Positions 27,325 to 37,072 of a stretch of 64,000 nucleotides of DNA are shown piece after piece; the stretch's first letter is position 1, and the number at the start of each line of letters is the position of its first letter. This DNA is from Pantanalinema rosaneae (GTDB lineage Bacteria; Cyanobacteriota; Cyanobacteriia; Leptolyngbyales; Leptolyngbyaceae): the NCBI RefSeq assembly GCF_050753385.1, contig NZ_JBLZFZ010000033.1, positions 21,233-85,232 of the forward strand. Reading direction: 5' to 3'. The notes under the pieces were generated by a model. It searched no databases. It was given only the letters and a program-made list of their open reading frames with translations, and was not told the origin of the DNA. A program made the translations under genes and the position numbers.

Positions 27325-27465
27325 TTAGCCTAATACATAGGCGGAGCGGAGCGCCCAAATAATCAAAACTCCAATGCTGCCGAGAATCAGAATTGATGAA
27401 ACCACGATCGCCGCTGGGCTGTCTGCCCCGTCGAACTTCATAATGCCACGATTCAGGTCTGTCAT
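27325..27465 (-). CDS. 46-residue single-TM small protein
   Basis: Reads MTDLNRGIMKFDGADSP, then one helix (AAIVVSSILILGSIGVLIIW) and a short tail ending SAYVLG. GGGAGA about ten bases upstream of the ATG is a plausible Shine-Dalgarno, and the frame contains an in-frame HIP1-like site. The N-terminal soluble part followed by a single helix is typical of small thylakoid or plasma-membrane proteins. I do not recognise a family name. Confidence 0.6.
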   Translation of the reverse strand: MTDLNRGIMKFDGADSPAAIVVSSILILGSIGVLIIWALRSAYVLG

Positions 27466-27672
27466 GGTCTATGCTTCTCCCGTTTCAGGTGCTTCCGCTT
27501 CCAATTTTAGCTAGACTGATGGCAATTTCCAGTCCTCTGTAAAGTTTCTGTTACAGCTTTAATAAGCTGAACTGATCAATCGCTGGTTCTGATCCATTAG
27601 AGATAACTTTTTTGCGCCGATCTGAAATTTCTCGGCTATCGTGGCTCAGGTGTGATCTAGTGAGATTGCGAT

Positions 27673-29466
27673 ATGGCGCAGTCAAGTTTGTTACAGCTAG
27701 CCAGAGCTGGAAATGCGGATGCGATCGCGGCGTTGATGAATGCGAGTTTGCAGGCGATCGGAGTGTCGGCACGAGCCGTATTGCGGGATGGCAATTTGCA
27801 CATTCTGTTGGAATCCGATCGCATGTTGGCGCAACTGCCCTCGATTCAGTTCATCCAACGGGGGATTAGTCGGTTAGGGATTGGTTGGGTTTCCTCGGCG
27901 ATCGTTTATGGTCGTTTGGTGGGACAGAGTTCACCGATTTGGGTACAACGGATCGATTTGCGGACGACTCCTCTAGTGAATCCGTTCTTTCTAGAACCTG
28001 ATGTGGAACTGGAAGCCGCGACTCCGCCCTCGATCGGTCGGCGGTTACGGCAATGGCATCTGCCTCGGCTAGAGCAGTTATCTCGACCCGAAAACGTCAA
28101 GCTGTTGCATCTGTTCTTGCTGGGTGTACCGTTATTTGTGCTGTTTAGTACGTCCTATATTTGGAGTCGCTATGTCGCTGGGAACGGCGGTTTAGCTCCT
28201 ACCAGTCAAACCCAGTCGGCAAGTCAGACAAAACCAGGGACTCGATCGCAGGCTGATGGGTTTAACCAGGCGATGCAGCAAGCTACGATCGCCGTAAATT
28301 TAGGCAAAACGGCGGCGACTCCGGCAGAGTGGAATGCGGCGATCGATCAATGGCAACAGGCGATTAAGACGTTACAAGCCATGCCAGCCAACCATCCTCG
28401 TGCTGCGATCGTGCCACAGAAAGTCGCAGAGTACCGCAACTATATTGCAGAGATTGCGCGAAATTATCTCAGTACAACGGGCTTAACGCCGGTAACAACG
28501 ATTACTGGCGGGCTGACACCAAAGTCTGTAGTGTTTTCTGGCAAGGATTTATTCTTTGCCCAGAACATGATGTATAGCCACACGATCAATGTCTATAATC
28601 GCCAATTTAATCTGGTCAAAACAATCTCTGATCGGGTGACATTGGCAGACTATGGCTATCCGCAGTTCCCAGGCACCCAACAGGGGTCGCCAGTGGAAGC
28701 TGCCTTTAGTCCGGATGGTAGCGATGCCTGGGTATCTAACTACCAGATGTATGGAGCTACCTTTAGCAGTAATGCCGATGATGATTGCAGCCCTTCGGGC
28801 AACCATAACCCCAGCTTCCTGTACCGGATTGGCACCAAAAATCTGAACATCGATCGCGTCGTCCAGGTTGGGGCAGTGCCGAAGTATGTTGCAACGACTC
28901 CCAATAGCCGCTATGTCCTGGCAAGTAACTGGTGTAGTTGGGATGTCAGTGTGGTAGACCCCCAGCAAAACAAAGAAATTCGGCGGATTCAGCTAGGGCC
29001 CTATCCCCGTGGCATTGTGGTGGATGCTAAATCGGAGAAGGCGTATGTTGCCATCATGGGTTCCTATGATATCGCGGTGATTCACCTAAAGGACTTTACG
29101 GTAGACTGGCTGCGAGGCGTTGGGCATTCTCCCCGCCATCTCAGTCTTGACCCATCTGGTCAATATCTCTATGCCACGCTAAATGGGGAAGGGCGAGTGG
29201 CTAAAATTGATTTGCATACGGGCAGCGTCGTCAACAAAATCGTGACGGGGAATGCGCCTCGGAGTATGGTGATATCGGATAACGGTCAATTCCTGTACGT
29301 GGTGAATTACGATTCCGATACAGTCAGTAAAGTCCGGACTCAGGACATGCAGGTGGTGCAAACGGTCAACACCAACTCTGCCCCGATCGGAATTACGTAT
29401 GACTCCAAAACCCATCAAGTTTGGGTCGCCTGTTATTCCGGTAGCATCCAGGTCTTCCAGGATTAA
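27673..29466 (+). CDS. Single-TM protein with W/A helical repeat and YVTN beta-propeller
   Basis: 597 residues. The N-terminal domain (about 1-100) resembles that of the 21762 protein. A membrane helix follows (LFLLGVPLFVLFSTSYIW, about 153-170), then one W/A helical repeat (about 208-265, with W-N-A-A-I-D-Q-W-Q-Q-A-I), then a beta-propeller of YVTN/NHL-type repeats (about 280-597), each with a PRxxxxxxxGxxxYVxN-like core such as APRSMVISDNGQFLYVVNYD. The topology predicts a periplasmic propeller on a cytoplasmic N-terminal domain. A protein- or ligand-binding role is likely; no catalytic residues are evident. Confidence 0.82.
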   Translation: MAQSSLLQLARAGNADAIAALMNASLQAIGVSARAVLRDGNLHILLESDRMLAQLPSIQFIQRGISRLGIGWVSSAIVYGRLVGQSSPIWVQRIDLRTTPLVNPFFLEPDVELEAATPPSIGRRLRQWHLPRLEQLSRPENVKLLHLFLLGVPLFVLFSTSYIWSRYVAGNGGLAPTSQTQSASQTKPGTRSQADGFNQAMQQATIAVNLGKTAATPAEWNAAIDQWQQAIKTLQAMPANHPRAAIVPQKVAEYRNYIAEIARNYLSTTGLTPVTTITGGLTPKSVVFSGKDLFFAQNMMYSHTINVYNRQFNLVKTISDRVTLADYGYPQFPGTQQGSPVEAAFSPDGSDAWVSNYQMYGATFSSNADDDCSPSGNHNPSFLYRIGTKNLNIDRVVQVGAVPKYVATTPNSRYVLASNWCSWDVSVVDPQQNKEIRRIQLGPYPRGIVVDAKSEKAYVAIMGSYDIAVIHLKDFTVDWLRGVGHSPRHLSLDPSGQYLYATLNGEGRVAKIDLHTGSVVNKIVTGNAPRSMVISDNGQFLYVVNYDSDTVSKVRTQDMQVVQTVNTNSAPIGITYDSKTHQVWVACYSGSIQVFQD

Positions 29467-29540
29467 GGGTTTAGGAGATTTCTGAGCAAAATATTCCCCC
29501 TGTAAAGGTTTAGCATTCGGCTGATTATCTCTGACCATTG

Positions 29541-29608
29541 TTAAAGACGGTTGACCGAATGCCAAATCCCTACAGTTTGGGGATAAATTCTTTGGGAAAT
29601 GGTCTTAG
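29541..29608. repeat. Dispersed 3'-end repeat, copy 2
   Basis: Alignable with 19741-19811 from TTAAAGA through TTGACCGAATGCC and TTTGGGAAATGG. It lies between the 27673 gene and the convergent oxidoreductase gene. A GCATTCGG upstream (about 29512) is the reverse complement of CCGAATGC inside the repeat, so a larger hairpin is possible. Confidence 0.65.
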
Positions 29609-29645
29609 AAGAACTGGATTCCTTCCCTGTACTACCGATCGATGG

Positions 29646-30740
29646 CTAGACTGCCATGGTGGGGGCTGCCATCAATCTGGCTTCCAGCTCTTTGGTTTGC
29701 CAGGCCTGACCATCGAGTGCCATTTGCTCGATTAAGCTAGCCAGCCGTAGGGCTTTCAGTGCCTGTTCTCCACCCACCGAAGGTTGATTGCCTCCCCGCA
29801 CGCAACTAACGAAATGTTCCAATTCGGCATGGAGTGGCTCGATATTGCTGGTATAGACCTTCTCAATTAAGCCATCCTGCCGATACAGAACCTGTCCGTA
29901 GTCGGTCGAATAGTTAGCCGTGGTTTGGCGATGGATCAGGATTTCGTTATTGAGGAAATCGGCTTCTGTAAGGGAATTTTTGCAGTGAGCAGCAATCCGG
30001 CGAATTTTGCGGTGAGTTACCTTGCTGGAGGTGAGAGTGGCGACAATGCCATTGGCAAACCCCAGGGTGGCGGTGACGTAATCGAGATAGCCCGAACCGT
30101 GGGCGCGACTGCCACTTGCCGTGAGTTTGACCACAGGAGCGGCGGCCAGTTCCAGCAAGAGGTCAATGTCATGGATCATTAGATCCAACACGACAGAGAC
30201 ATCGTTTGCCCGATCGGAGTAAGGACTCATGCGATGCGCCTCTAACGCCAGCAACTCTTCGGTTTTCAAAACCTTACTGAGTTCCTGAAAGGCGGGATTA
30301 AAGCGTTCAATATGTCCGACCTGCAAAATACATTGCGATTCTGCTGCCGCATTGACTAGCGATTCGGCTTCGGCAATACTGGCGGCGATCGGTTTTTCGA
30401 TTAAGACATGCACCCCTGCCTGCAAACAGGTCATGCCAACGGCATGATGTAAGCGGGTCGGGACGGCAACACACACCGCGTCTACATGAGTTAATAGATC
30501 CCGGTAGTCTTCAAAAAATCGAACTCGATATTTACTGGCTGTATCAATTCCCCGTTCCGCATTGACATCGGAAACACCGACCAACTCAACATCCTTAAGG
30601 AAGCTAAGGACGCGAGTATGGTGTTGTCCCATATTGCCCACACCGATCACCCCGACCCGGATGGGCTCTGGATGACTGCGTTGTATATGTGGACTGGGTA
30701 AATGCGCGTTAACATAGCCTGCTGACAAGCTGTCTTGCAC
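29646..30740 (-). CDS. Gfo/Idh/MocA-family NAD(P)-dependent sugar oxidoreductase
   Basis: 364 residues. The N-terminal Rossmann fold has GVIGVGNMGQHH (about 31-42), followed by the family motif EKPIA (EKP at about 130) and a C-terminal alpha/beta domain with LMIHDIDLLLEL. These enzymes oxidise or reduce sugars or nucleotide sugars; the closest known types are UDP-sugar 3-dehydrogenases, but the substrate cannot be fixed here. The start is GTG at 30740, supported by GGAGGAG eight bases upstream. It has no operon partner. Confidence 0.88.
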   Translation of the reverse strand: MQDSLSAGYVNAHLPSPHIQRSHPEPIRVGVIGVGNMGQHHTRVLSFLKDVELVGVSDVNAERGIDTASKYRVRFFEDYRDLLTHVDAVCVAVPTRLHHAVGMTCLQAGVHVLIEKPIAASIAEAESLVNAAAESQCILQVGHIERFNPAFQELSKVLKTEELLALEAHRMSPYSDRANDVSVVLDLMIHDIDLLLELAAAPVVKLTASGSRAHGSGYLDYVTATLGFANGIVATLTSSKVTHRKIRRIAAHCKNSLTEADFLNNEILIHRQTTANYSTDYGQVLYRQDGLIEKVYTSNIEPLHAELEHFVSCVRGGNQPSVGGEQALKALRLASLIEQMALDGQAWQTKELEARLMAAPTMAV

Positions 30741-31012
30741 TCCTGTATCTCCTCCACCACCGAGAAATGGGCTACTGAGCTACCATGCGCCACTTGAGCC
30801 ATCCAGATAGTAGCATAGTCGCTCTATTTGTGAAGAATTTCAAAGTTCGTGTGGAGTTCCCGAACGGACGTAAAGTTTGCTCAACTTTGCAGTTTTTGAA
30901 CATTCCTGGTTTTAGGATTCATGAATGCTAGAACGTTAGGGAATCCTGATCCTAGAAGGAACCACAGTAATTATTTATCTCTATGAATAATTTCACAGGT
31001 TTGTGATTTGTG

Positions 31013-32680
31013 ATGAAATGCTTTTGGCACCATCAGTATCCCAACATTCGACGCACCGGCGGAGCGATCGCCCTGGCAACGGTGCTAGCCATTGGTGGTT
31101 TAGCTTTAAAACCGGCTTCGCTTTTGAATGCTGGTGTCTCTGAATCTCCGACTGGCAATCAACAAGCCAAAGTCCAGGCAACGGCAGCCACCCGAAGTCA
31201 GCATCGCGACCAACAAACTCGCCAAATTCGCCCGGATAATTACGATGTCCAGCGCTTTCCGGTGACGAATCAACATGAGTCCCATTGGCGCAATATTCTT
31301 TGGACAACGGCTGTCGTAGAACCGCAGGAAGCCTTTGTGGCGGATAGCCTGAGTCAGATTCTCAGCCTGATGACTCGACGCGGGTTGTCTGACTCGCAAA
31401 TGCGGACGATCGACATGGCAGTGAAAGTTGGGACTCAGCTTTATCTGGTCGATCGCTCGTTATACGCCGGGGTGAAGCAACAGTTTATTCGGGCAGTGGA
31501 ACAAAGTGCTGATCCGGAGTGGGTGGCGGCATCTCTATCCGGGCTTGCCAAATTTGGGTTGACGAATAATGAATTGCAACGTTTGATCGCCCAGGTAAAA
31601 CGGCGGTTTCCGAATTGGTCGCGCAATGTCCATTTGCAAACTACCGTTCAGGATATTCAAGCCACCGTACAACCTCCAGCGTTGCCACCGTTAGCCGATT
31701 TACTGACCTGGACGATCGCCCCTAAACAACTGCATGCCTATGCGATTTGTCGTTCCGATCGGGATGTGCTGTGCCGTTTGATCCTGAAGGATCGCAATGG
31801 TGAATTTATCCGGCAGGGCGGGCAACTTTGGTCTGTCCCTCTGTTGCTGCGATCGATTCATAACTTAAATTGGAACTTTGTCCGGGGGCAAACTCCGCAG
31901 GGGATTTACCGGATCGAAGGTTCAGTGCCCCAGCCGGATGATGAGTTTTTTCGTGCCTATGGACAATTTTCGTTAGTGAATCTGTATGTGCCGTTTGAAA
32001 CTGGAGCAAGACAGTTTTTGCCGGGACGATCGGGTCACTTTACTGGCAGCTTAACCGACTACCTGGGGCTACTTCCCCCCTCCTGGCGCAATTATTGGGC
32101 AATTCAGCAAACGTTTTGGGCAGGAAAAATTGGTCGTAGTTTGTTCCGGATTCATGGGACTGGAGACTCACCGGATTTCTTTAGCCGCAAAGCCAAAAAC
32201 CCCGATAGTTTTAACTGGAATCCCACGATCGGCTGTCTCTCGGCACTGGAACTGTATAACGAACAGGGGCAATTACTGGAAGCCGATATGCCCAAGATTC
32301 TGAAGGCATTTGAGATGGTGGGGGGCAGGAATTACGCAGGGTATTTGGTGGTTGTGGATGTGCCGGGAGATATCAAAACCCCGATCGCCCTGGGGGAAAT
32401 TGAGGCGATGCTCCCTCCGGCTAAAACGGCAGCTAACCCGAAAAATAACGCTAAATCCCAGAAGTCAGGTAAGCCCCAGGCTCCGGCGAAGCCTGCAAAA
32501 TCCACCCAACCATCAAAGCCTCCAGCCAAAGCGAAAGCGGCATCTACTCAGCCGACAGCCTCACGGGTGGTGCAACTCAATTCTGTGGCAACTCTCCCAA
32601 ATGCCGCACCAATACCCGCTAACCTTCCGGCGACTGAACCAGCCGCAACGGAATTAAGCCCGATCCCGATCGCCTACTAA
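31013..32680 (+). CDS. Exported protein with possible L,D-transpeptidase-like motif
   Basis: 555 residues from the ATG at 31013 (a GTG one codon earlier is equally possible). There is an N-terminal export segment (about 17-36), a helical region, then a beta-rich domain (about 240-440) containing IHGTGD and, 28 residues later, TIGCLSALELYN. An HG...S/T-x-GC order resembles the YkuD catalytic core, but spacing and flanks are unusual, so the assignment is tentative. The C-terminal 90 residues are Lys/Pro/Ala-rich low complexity. A periplasmic cell-wall function is a reasonable guess; otherwise it is an unknown conserved exported protein. Confidence 0.65.
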   Translation: MKCFWHHQYPNIRRTGGAIALATVLAIGGLALKPASLLNAGVSESPTGNQQAKVQATAATRSQHRDQQTRQIRPDNYDVQRFPVTNQHESHWRNILWTTAVVEPQEAFVADSLSQILSLMTRRGLSDSQMRTIDMAVKVGTQLYLVDRSLYAGVKQQFIRAVEQSADPEWVAASLSGLAKFGLTNNELQRLIAQVKRRFPNWSRNVHLQTTVQDIQATVQPPALPPLADLLTWTIAPKQLHAYAICRSDRDVLCRLILKDRNGEFIRQGGQLWSVPLLLRSIHNLNWNFVRGQTPQGIYRIEGSVPQPDDEFFRAYGQFSLVNLYVPFETGARQFLPGRSGHFTGSLTDYLGLLPPSWRNYWAIQQTFWAGKIGRSLFRIHGTGDSPDFFSRKAKNPDSFNWNPTIGCLSALELYNEQGQLLEADMPKILKAFEMVGGRNYAGYLVVVDVPGDIKTPIALGEIEAMLPPAKTAANPKNNAKSQKSGKPQAPAKPAKSTQPSKPPAKAKAASTQPTASRVVQLNSVATLPNAAPIPANLPATEPAATELSPIPIAY

Positions 32681-32818
32681 ATCATCTTGATCCTAAGATG
32701 GGCAATCAGGGGTCGTCTCAAGTTTCTCTAGAGGCTCAATAATAGCTTCCCTTGTTTCCTGTTTCCCCTTAGCTGATAATGCAAGTCTTCCTTGCTGCGA
32801 TCGAGAGTAACTGAATTT

Positions 32819-33307
32819 GTGACTGCACCCATTCATCTGTCTCCCAGTGGTTTGCCTCTATGGCTGGATTGGTCACTGCGGTTAGCCCTAGCCACCTTAA
32901 TTGGAGCAACGATCGGCTGGAACCGAGAAAGAACGGGCAAAGCGGCTGGACTCCGCACTCACATGCTGGTGAGTTTAGGGTCTGCCCTATTTATTTTGAT
33001 GCCTTTGGCGACTGATGCGTCACCATCTGCCGATGCGTTAAGTCGCACAATTCAGGGAGTAGCTACTGGCGTAGGCTTCTTAGGGGCAGGGGAAATTGTG
33101 CATCAATCGTTGCCGAACACAGGTAAAGCCAAAGTCAAAGGGCTAACGTCAGCCGCAGCGATTTGGGTGACGGCGGCATTAGGCACAACCGCAGCCTGCG
33201 GGGTCTGGCAGTTAAGTTTAGTGGGTACGGTAATCACCTTGCTGACGTTGACTGTCGTAAGACGAGTTGGACAATTTGCCCAGAATTCCCGTGAGGATGA
33301 TGGATAA
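32819..33307 (+). CDS. MgtC/SapB-family membrane protein
   Basis: 162 residues from the GTG at 32819; a TTG at 32792 gives nine more. The hallmark WNRERTGKAAGLRTHMLVSL follows the first membrane helix, and about four helices are present. MgtC-like proteins affect magnesium homeostasis and modulate membrane ATPases; many homologues have no tested role. It lacks the soluble C-terminal ACT-like domain of Salmonella MgtC. It stands between the 31013 gene and the glycosyltransferase gene on the same strand, with gaps over 130 bases. Confidence 0.88.
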   Translation: MTAPIHLSPSGLPLWLDWSLRLALATLIGATIGWNRERTGKAAGLRTHMLVSLGSALFILMPLATDASPSADALSRTIQGVATGVGFLGAGEIVHQSLPNTGKAKVKGLTSAAAIWVTAALGTTAACGVWQLSLVGTVITLLTLTVVRRVGQFAQNSREDDG

Positions 33308-33535
33308 AGAAGTATGGGAGTACCGATCGCGATTTGCCAGGATGAACTCATCCAAAGTAATTTAAGTTGTTGATTCGAGCCCCGTCTACCAGTTTTCTCC
33401 CAAGAAAACAGATTTTGATAAAACACTTTGATCAGATGATGAAGACAACGATGAAGGCGTGAAGCGGTCAGGTGTGTTAGGAGGTGGGATGGCTGATCCG
33501 GCTTTCTGCATCTTCACCCTTTGAGGAGTGAGCGA

Positions 33536-35173
33536 GTGAAACATCAGCAGATTGATCGATTTTGGACACTGGGGCTAATTCTGGCAGCCGGGTTGCTGTT
33601 TAGCATTAACTTGGGGGCACTGCCCTTGCGGGACTGGGATGAGGGGATTGTGGCGCAGGTGGCTCGGGAGATGTGGAGAGCGCCTGAAGGCTCATTGACC
33701 TGGCTATATCCCACCCTTGGGGGCGAACCCTATCTCAATAAGCCCCCGTTAGTGTACTGGTTGATTGCCCTGACCTATCAGGTGGGTGGCGTAAATGAAT
33801 GGACTACTCGCCTTCCGGGAGCCATGCTGGCGGCACTTTCAGTACCACTGCTGTATGGCATTGGCAAAGAGTTATTTCTTCGCCGAACCTCTGCTGTTCT
33901 GGCAGCATTGATCTACCTGACGCTATTGCCTGTGGTGCGTCACGGTCGATTAGCCATGCTGGACGGAGCCTTAGTTTGCTTCTTTTTGATCATGCTATTT
34001 TGTCTGCTCCGTGCCCGTCGAGATCTCCGTTGGGGATTAGGCGTAGGGATTGGATTGGGGCTAGTGTGTTTAACCAAAGGCATTGTTGGGCTGCTATTAG
34101 GTGCGATCGCGCTCGTGTTCATTCTGTGGGATACGCCTCGCCTGTTGACCTCTGTATACCTCTGGACAGGGATTGGGCTGGGGGGGATGCCAGTGGCTGC
34201 CTGGTATTGGGCACAGTGGTTGCGCTATGGGGAGCAGTTCCTCAGTACCCATCTGATTAGTCAGTCCCTGAGTCGAATTTGGATCCCGATCGAAAATAAT
34301 CATGGTGCGCCCTGGTATTACGTGCTGGAGTTGCTGAAGTACACCTTGCCCTGGCTGATCTTTCTGCCGCAGGGATTCCATCGCGCCTGGGAACACCGCA
34401 ATTTAGGGTGGGCAAAATTAGTCTTAGTGTGGACGATCGGCTACTTAGGGGTAATTTCTCTCATGAGTACCAAATTGCCCTGGTACATCATGCCTCTATA
34501 TCCCGCCTTAGCCTTGGTTGCCGGAAATCTCCTGTCGGAATCCTGGAATTTAGCCGATCTGACCGGCTGGTTTCGCCCAGTCCGTCGTCCCTATCCGATC
34601 GCTTGGGCGGCTTGTTTGGGACTGTTGGCGATCGTTGGCTGGAGCGGTTGTCTGTATTTCAATTTTTTCGCCCCTATACCAAAACCTGAGCTGGCATTGA
34701 TTTTGATTACCGTCGCGATCACAATGACCACAGCGGCAATTCTAGTCAAATGGCGAGACTCCCAGTTTATTCCAGTGTTGCTCTGGGGGATGTATATTGC
34801 CTTGATGTTTCTCATGGCATCTCGCTATTGGGTCTGGGAGTTGAATGAAGCCTATTCTGTCAAGCCCGTTGCCGCTCTGGTGCAGCAAGGTACTCCCGCT
34901 GGCGCTACGGTGATTACTTCCTATCCAAATTACCGCCCCTCGCTGAATTTCTATAGCGATCGCCGGGTACTTCCCGTGAATGAGGTCTACCGCGATCACC
35001 AACCCGCCCTGACCACAAGTGCTGCGATCGCGGAATATTGGCAACAGACTGACCACCCTTACTTGCTGGTGGATGCCGCAACGCTAAACCAATTATCCCT
35101 GAATGCTGCTCACAGGATGGGTGAAATTGAAGGATGGATCTTAGTCACCCATCAGTCAGCCAAGACACGATAG
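33536..35173 (+). CDS. GT39/ArnT-like membrane glycosyltransferase
   Basis: 545 residues with about 11-12 membrane helices. The acidic motif DWDE (33-36) lies in the first extracytoplasmic loop, as in PMT/ArnT enzymes that use polyprenyl-phosphate sugars, and NKPPLVYW plus a long C-terminal soluble tail also fit. It should transfer a sugar to a lipid or protein on the periplasmic side; the acceptor is unknown. The start is GTG at 33536 with GAGGAG seven bases upstream; an in-frame TTG at 33521 is rejected. It converges on the phosphodiester glycosidase gene. Confidence 0.88.
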   Translation: MKHQQIDRFWTLGLILAAGLLFSINLGALPLRDWDEGIVAQVAREMWRAPEGSLTWLYPTLGGEPYLNKPPLVYWLIALTYQVGGVNEWTTRLPGAMLAALSVPLLYGIGKELFLRRTSAVLAALIYLTLLPVVRHGRLAMLDGALVCFFLIMLFCLLRARRDLRWGLGVGIGLGLVCLTKGIVGLLLGAIALVFILWDTPRLLTSVYLWTGIGLGGMPVAAWYWAQWLRYGEQFLSTHLISQSLSRIWIPIENNHGAPWYYVLELLKYTLPWLIFLPQGFHRAWEHRNLGWAKLVLVWTIGYLGVISLMSTKLPWYIMPLYPALALVAGNLLSESWNLADLTGWFRPVRRPYPIAWAACLGLLAIVGWSGCLYFNFFAPIPKPELALILITVAITMTTAAILVKWRDSQFIPVLLWGMYIALMFLMASRYWVWELNEAYSVKPVAALVQQGTPAGATVITSYPNYRPSLNFYSDRRVLPVNEVYRDHQPALTTSAAIAEYWQQTDHPYLLVDAATLNQLSLNAAHRMGEIEGWILVTHQSAKTR

Positions 35174-35222
35174 GTGTAAAGGTGGGATGGGACAGCATCA
35201 CGATCTGGTTGAACGGCGATCG

Positions 35223-36158
35223 TCACGGTTGGCGTGGTAGTGCTGGCAATTCACTACTGATTTGGGGTAAAGCATAAATGCCTAAATGATTGGCAACGGG
35301 ACGCTCCCACATGGGAATTTTGGCGTGAATGGGCGCATTTAACACGGCGGTTCCTGTCGGGGTGGTTGTTACTAAGGTGGTGGAGCCGCCCCCATCCAAA
35401 TTAATCGCCGCATCGACCTGAAGTTCTTGCAAAATTGCCGTCAGTTCCGGGAGGGTAGCGCCTTCGCTATAAAAGGCTTGCTTGCCATCGATCGCGACTA
35501 ACCATAATGTGGTTCCGGTGCGGTTCACGGCTGCACTTAGACGGGGATAGGGACGATGGCGATCGGCTATTTGCGGATCGGTTGGAACGGGTTGACCCTG
35601 CTGAAGCAGAAGGGTATTGCCAGCAATGGCTTGGGTCGTGCGGGTGGGACACTCGCCAGTGGCTTGAATTGCCGCCCGTTGGCGATCGGAAATACAGAGT
35701 ACGACCCAGTTTAAATTCAAAGTGGCATAAGAGATGCCGTTGGCAATCGTGCGACCAATAGGAGAGACGCGATCGCCAGTACGGGGGTAGTAATTCCAGG
35801 GTGTTTCTTCGCTGAAGGGCGTGAAATAACTGGCATTAACTGCCACTTGCAGTTTAAATTCTTCTAAAAACTGTGATGTTGTTCGGGCGATCGTTGCCCC
35901 ATCCATACTGGGGTGTTCCGGTGTCACTAATAATTTAATCCCCGGTGCGGTCAGGTCTATAGTCAAGATGTGAACCAGCATTGGGCGGGGAGTGGCACGA
36001 AATTCGCGGCGATAGTGAACGCCCTGAAACAACGTGCGTTCCAGTGCAGTTTGGGGTGGACGTTGCAGCGACAGTTTGCCATAAAGAATTAGAGGCATTG
36101 TCAGTAAACCCATACCGAGGGCAACCCCAAGCTGATGTAGCCAAAAACGACGATTCAC
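35223..36158 (-). CDS. Exported phosphodiester glycosidase family (NAGPA/DUF2233) protein
   Basis: 311 residues with an N-terminal hydrophobic anchor (about 10-28) and a periplasmic NAGPA-type domain with VNASYFTPF, VAIDGKQAFYSEGATLPEL and the signature INLDGGGSTTLVT near the C-terminus. In mammals this fold removes GlcNAc from phosphodiester-linked mannose; bacterial members act on cell-surface phosphodiesters and are mostly uncharacterised. The start is GTG at 36158 with GAGG five bases upstream. It is beside a GT39 enzyme, so a joint role in surface glycan chemistry is possible. Confidence 0.88.
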   Translation of the reverse strand: MNRRFWLHQLGVALGMGLLTMPLILYGKLSLQRPPQTALERTLFQGVHYRREFRATPRPMLVHILTIDLTAPGIKLLVTPEHPSMDGATIARTTSQFLEEFKLQVAVNASYFTPFSEETPWNYYPRTGDRVSPIGRTIANGISYATLNLNWVVLCISDRQRAAIQATGECPTRTTQAIAGNTLLLQQGQPVPTDPQIADRHRPYPRLSAAVNRTGTTLWLVAIDGKQAFYSEGATLPELTAILQELQVDAAINLDGGGSTTLVTTTPTGTAVLNAPIHAKIPMWERPVANHLGIYALPQISSELPALPRQP

Positions 36159-36238
36159 AACCTCAAGTCCTGTGAGTCAATTTTCTCTAATCTGCCCGGT
36201 TTCTCCCCGAACTGCCAACTCATTTCCTTTGCATTGAT

Positions 36239-37069
36239 ATGCCAAATTTGCGATCGCTGAATTTTGTCAATCAAGATTTACGGAACCGTTCCTTTCGCCA
36301 AAAAGCCTTAAATGGGGCAGATTTCCGGGGAGCCGATATCCGAGGCTGTGACTTTAGTCAGGCTCAGTTAGTCGGAGCAAATTTTACCCATGCCAAAATG
36401 GGACAGTCTCGCCAGCAAATCGTGCGGTTATTGATCTTGATCGCGATCGTGGCAGGGGTGATGGCTCATACCGTGAGCCAGTTGATTTTTGGGGCATTAG
36501 GACAGGTGCCGGGTGGCTCTGCCTGGGGATTTATCCTGGCACTCTATATGAGTCTGGGGATTGCGGGTGGGATGTCCGGTATGAGTATTATCCTGAAACC
36601 CCGATCGCGGGCTAACAGGTCTGCACTCTGGCTGGCTGGTGTTGCCTCCAGTACCCTGGTGGGCTTTTTCTATGGAGGGAGTCTGACGGGAAACAATGCC
36701 ATGCTGGCGATCGGGGGGGCTGTGGGTTGGGGTAGCTTAACGGCGATCGGGTTACTCCGCTACCGAACGGTTGCCATTGCTGCGATCGTCACGACTGCCG
36801 GAGCCGTGGCAGCCTATGGGTTTGCCTTTTTGGTCTATGCTCATGCCTTAACCTGGTGGCAGATTCAGCAGACCGGACTGGGAGGACTGCTTATGATCCT
36901 GGCATTGTTCTATTTATGGTTAACCCTGAATGCGTTGGTAGTAACCTATCACCAGATTCGTCAGGCTCCCGGTACGGTATTCCGGGGGGCGAATCTCACT
37001 CACACTCGCTTTGAAGCCGTCCAGTTCAGTAATACGGATTTTGAGGGAGCGTTGCGGCTGGAAGATTAA
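36239..37069 (+). CDS. Pentapeptide-repeat protein interrupted by a membrane domain
   Basis: 276 residues. Pentapeptide repeats (A[DN]FRG/A-type; for example GADFRGADIRGCDF) at about 15-50, then four to five membrane helices (about 60-235, Gly/Ala-rich), then a second short set of pentapeptide repeats (about 242-272, with FRGANLTHTRFEAVQF). The two half-solenoids could stack against each other. This split layout is seen in some cyanobacterial membrane proteins; function is unknown. Divergent from the glycosidase gene, and its stop is four bases from the convergent STAS-like gene. Confidence 0.85.
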   Translation: MPNLRSLNFVNQDLRNRSFRQKALNGADFRGADIRGCDFSQAQLVGANFTHAKMGQSRQQIVRLLILIAIVAGVMAHTVSQLIFGALGQVPGGSAWGFILALYMSLGIAGGMSGMSIILKPRSRANRSALWLAGVASSTLVGFFYGGSLTGNNAMLAIGGAVGWGSLTAIGLLRYRTVAIAAIVTTAGAVAAYGFAFLVYAHALTWWQIQQTGLGGLLMILALFYLWLTLNALVVTYHQIRQAPGTVFRGANLTHTRFEAVQFSNTDFEGALRLED

Positions 37070-37072
37070 TCC

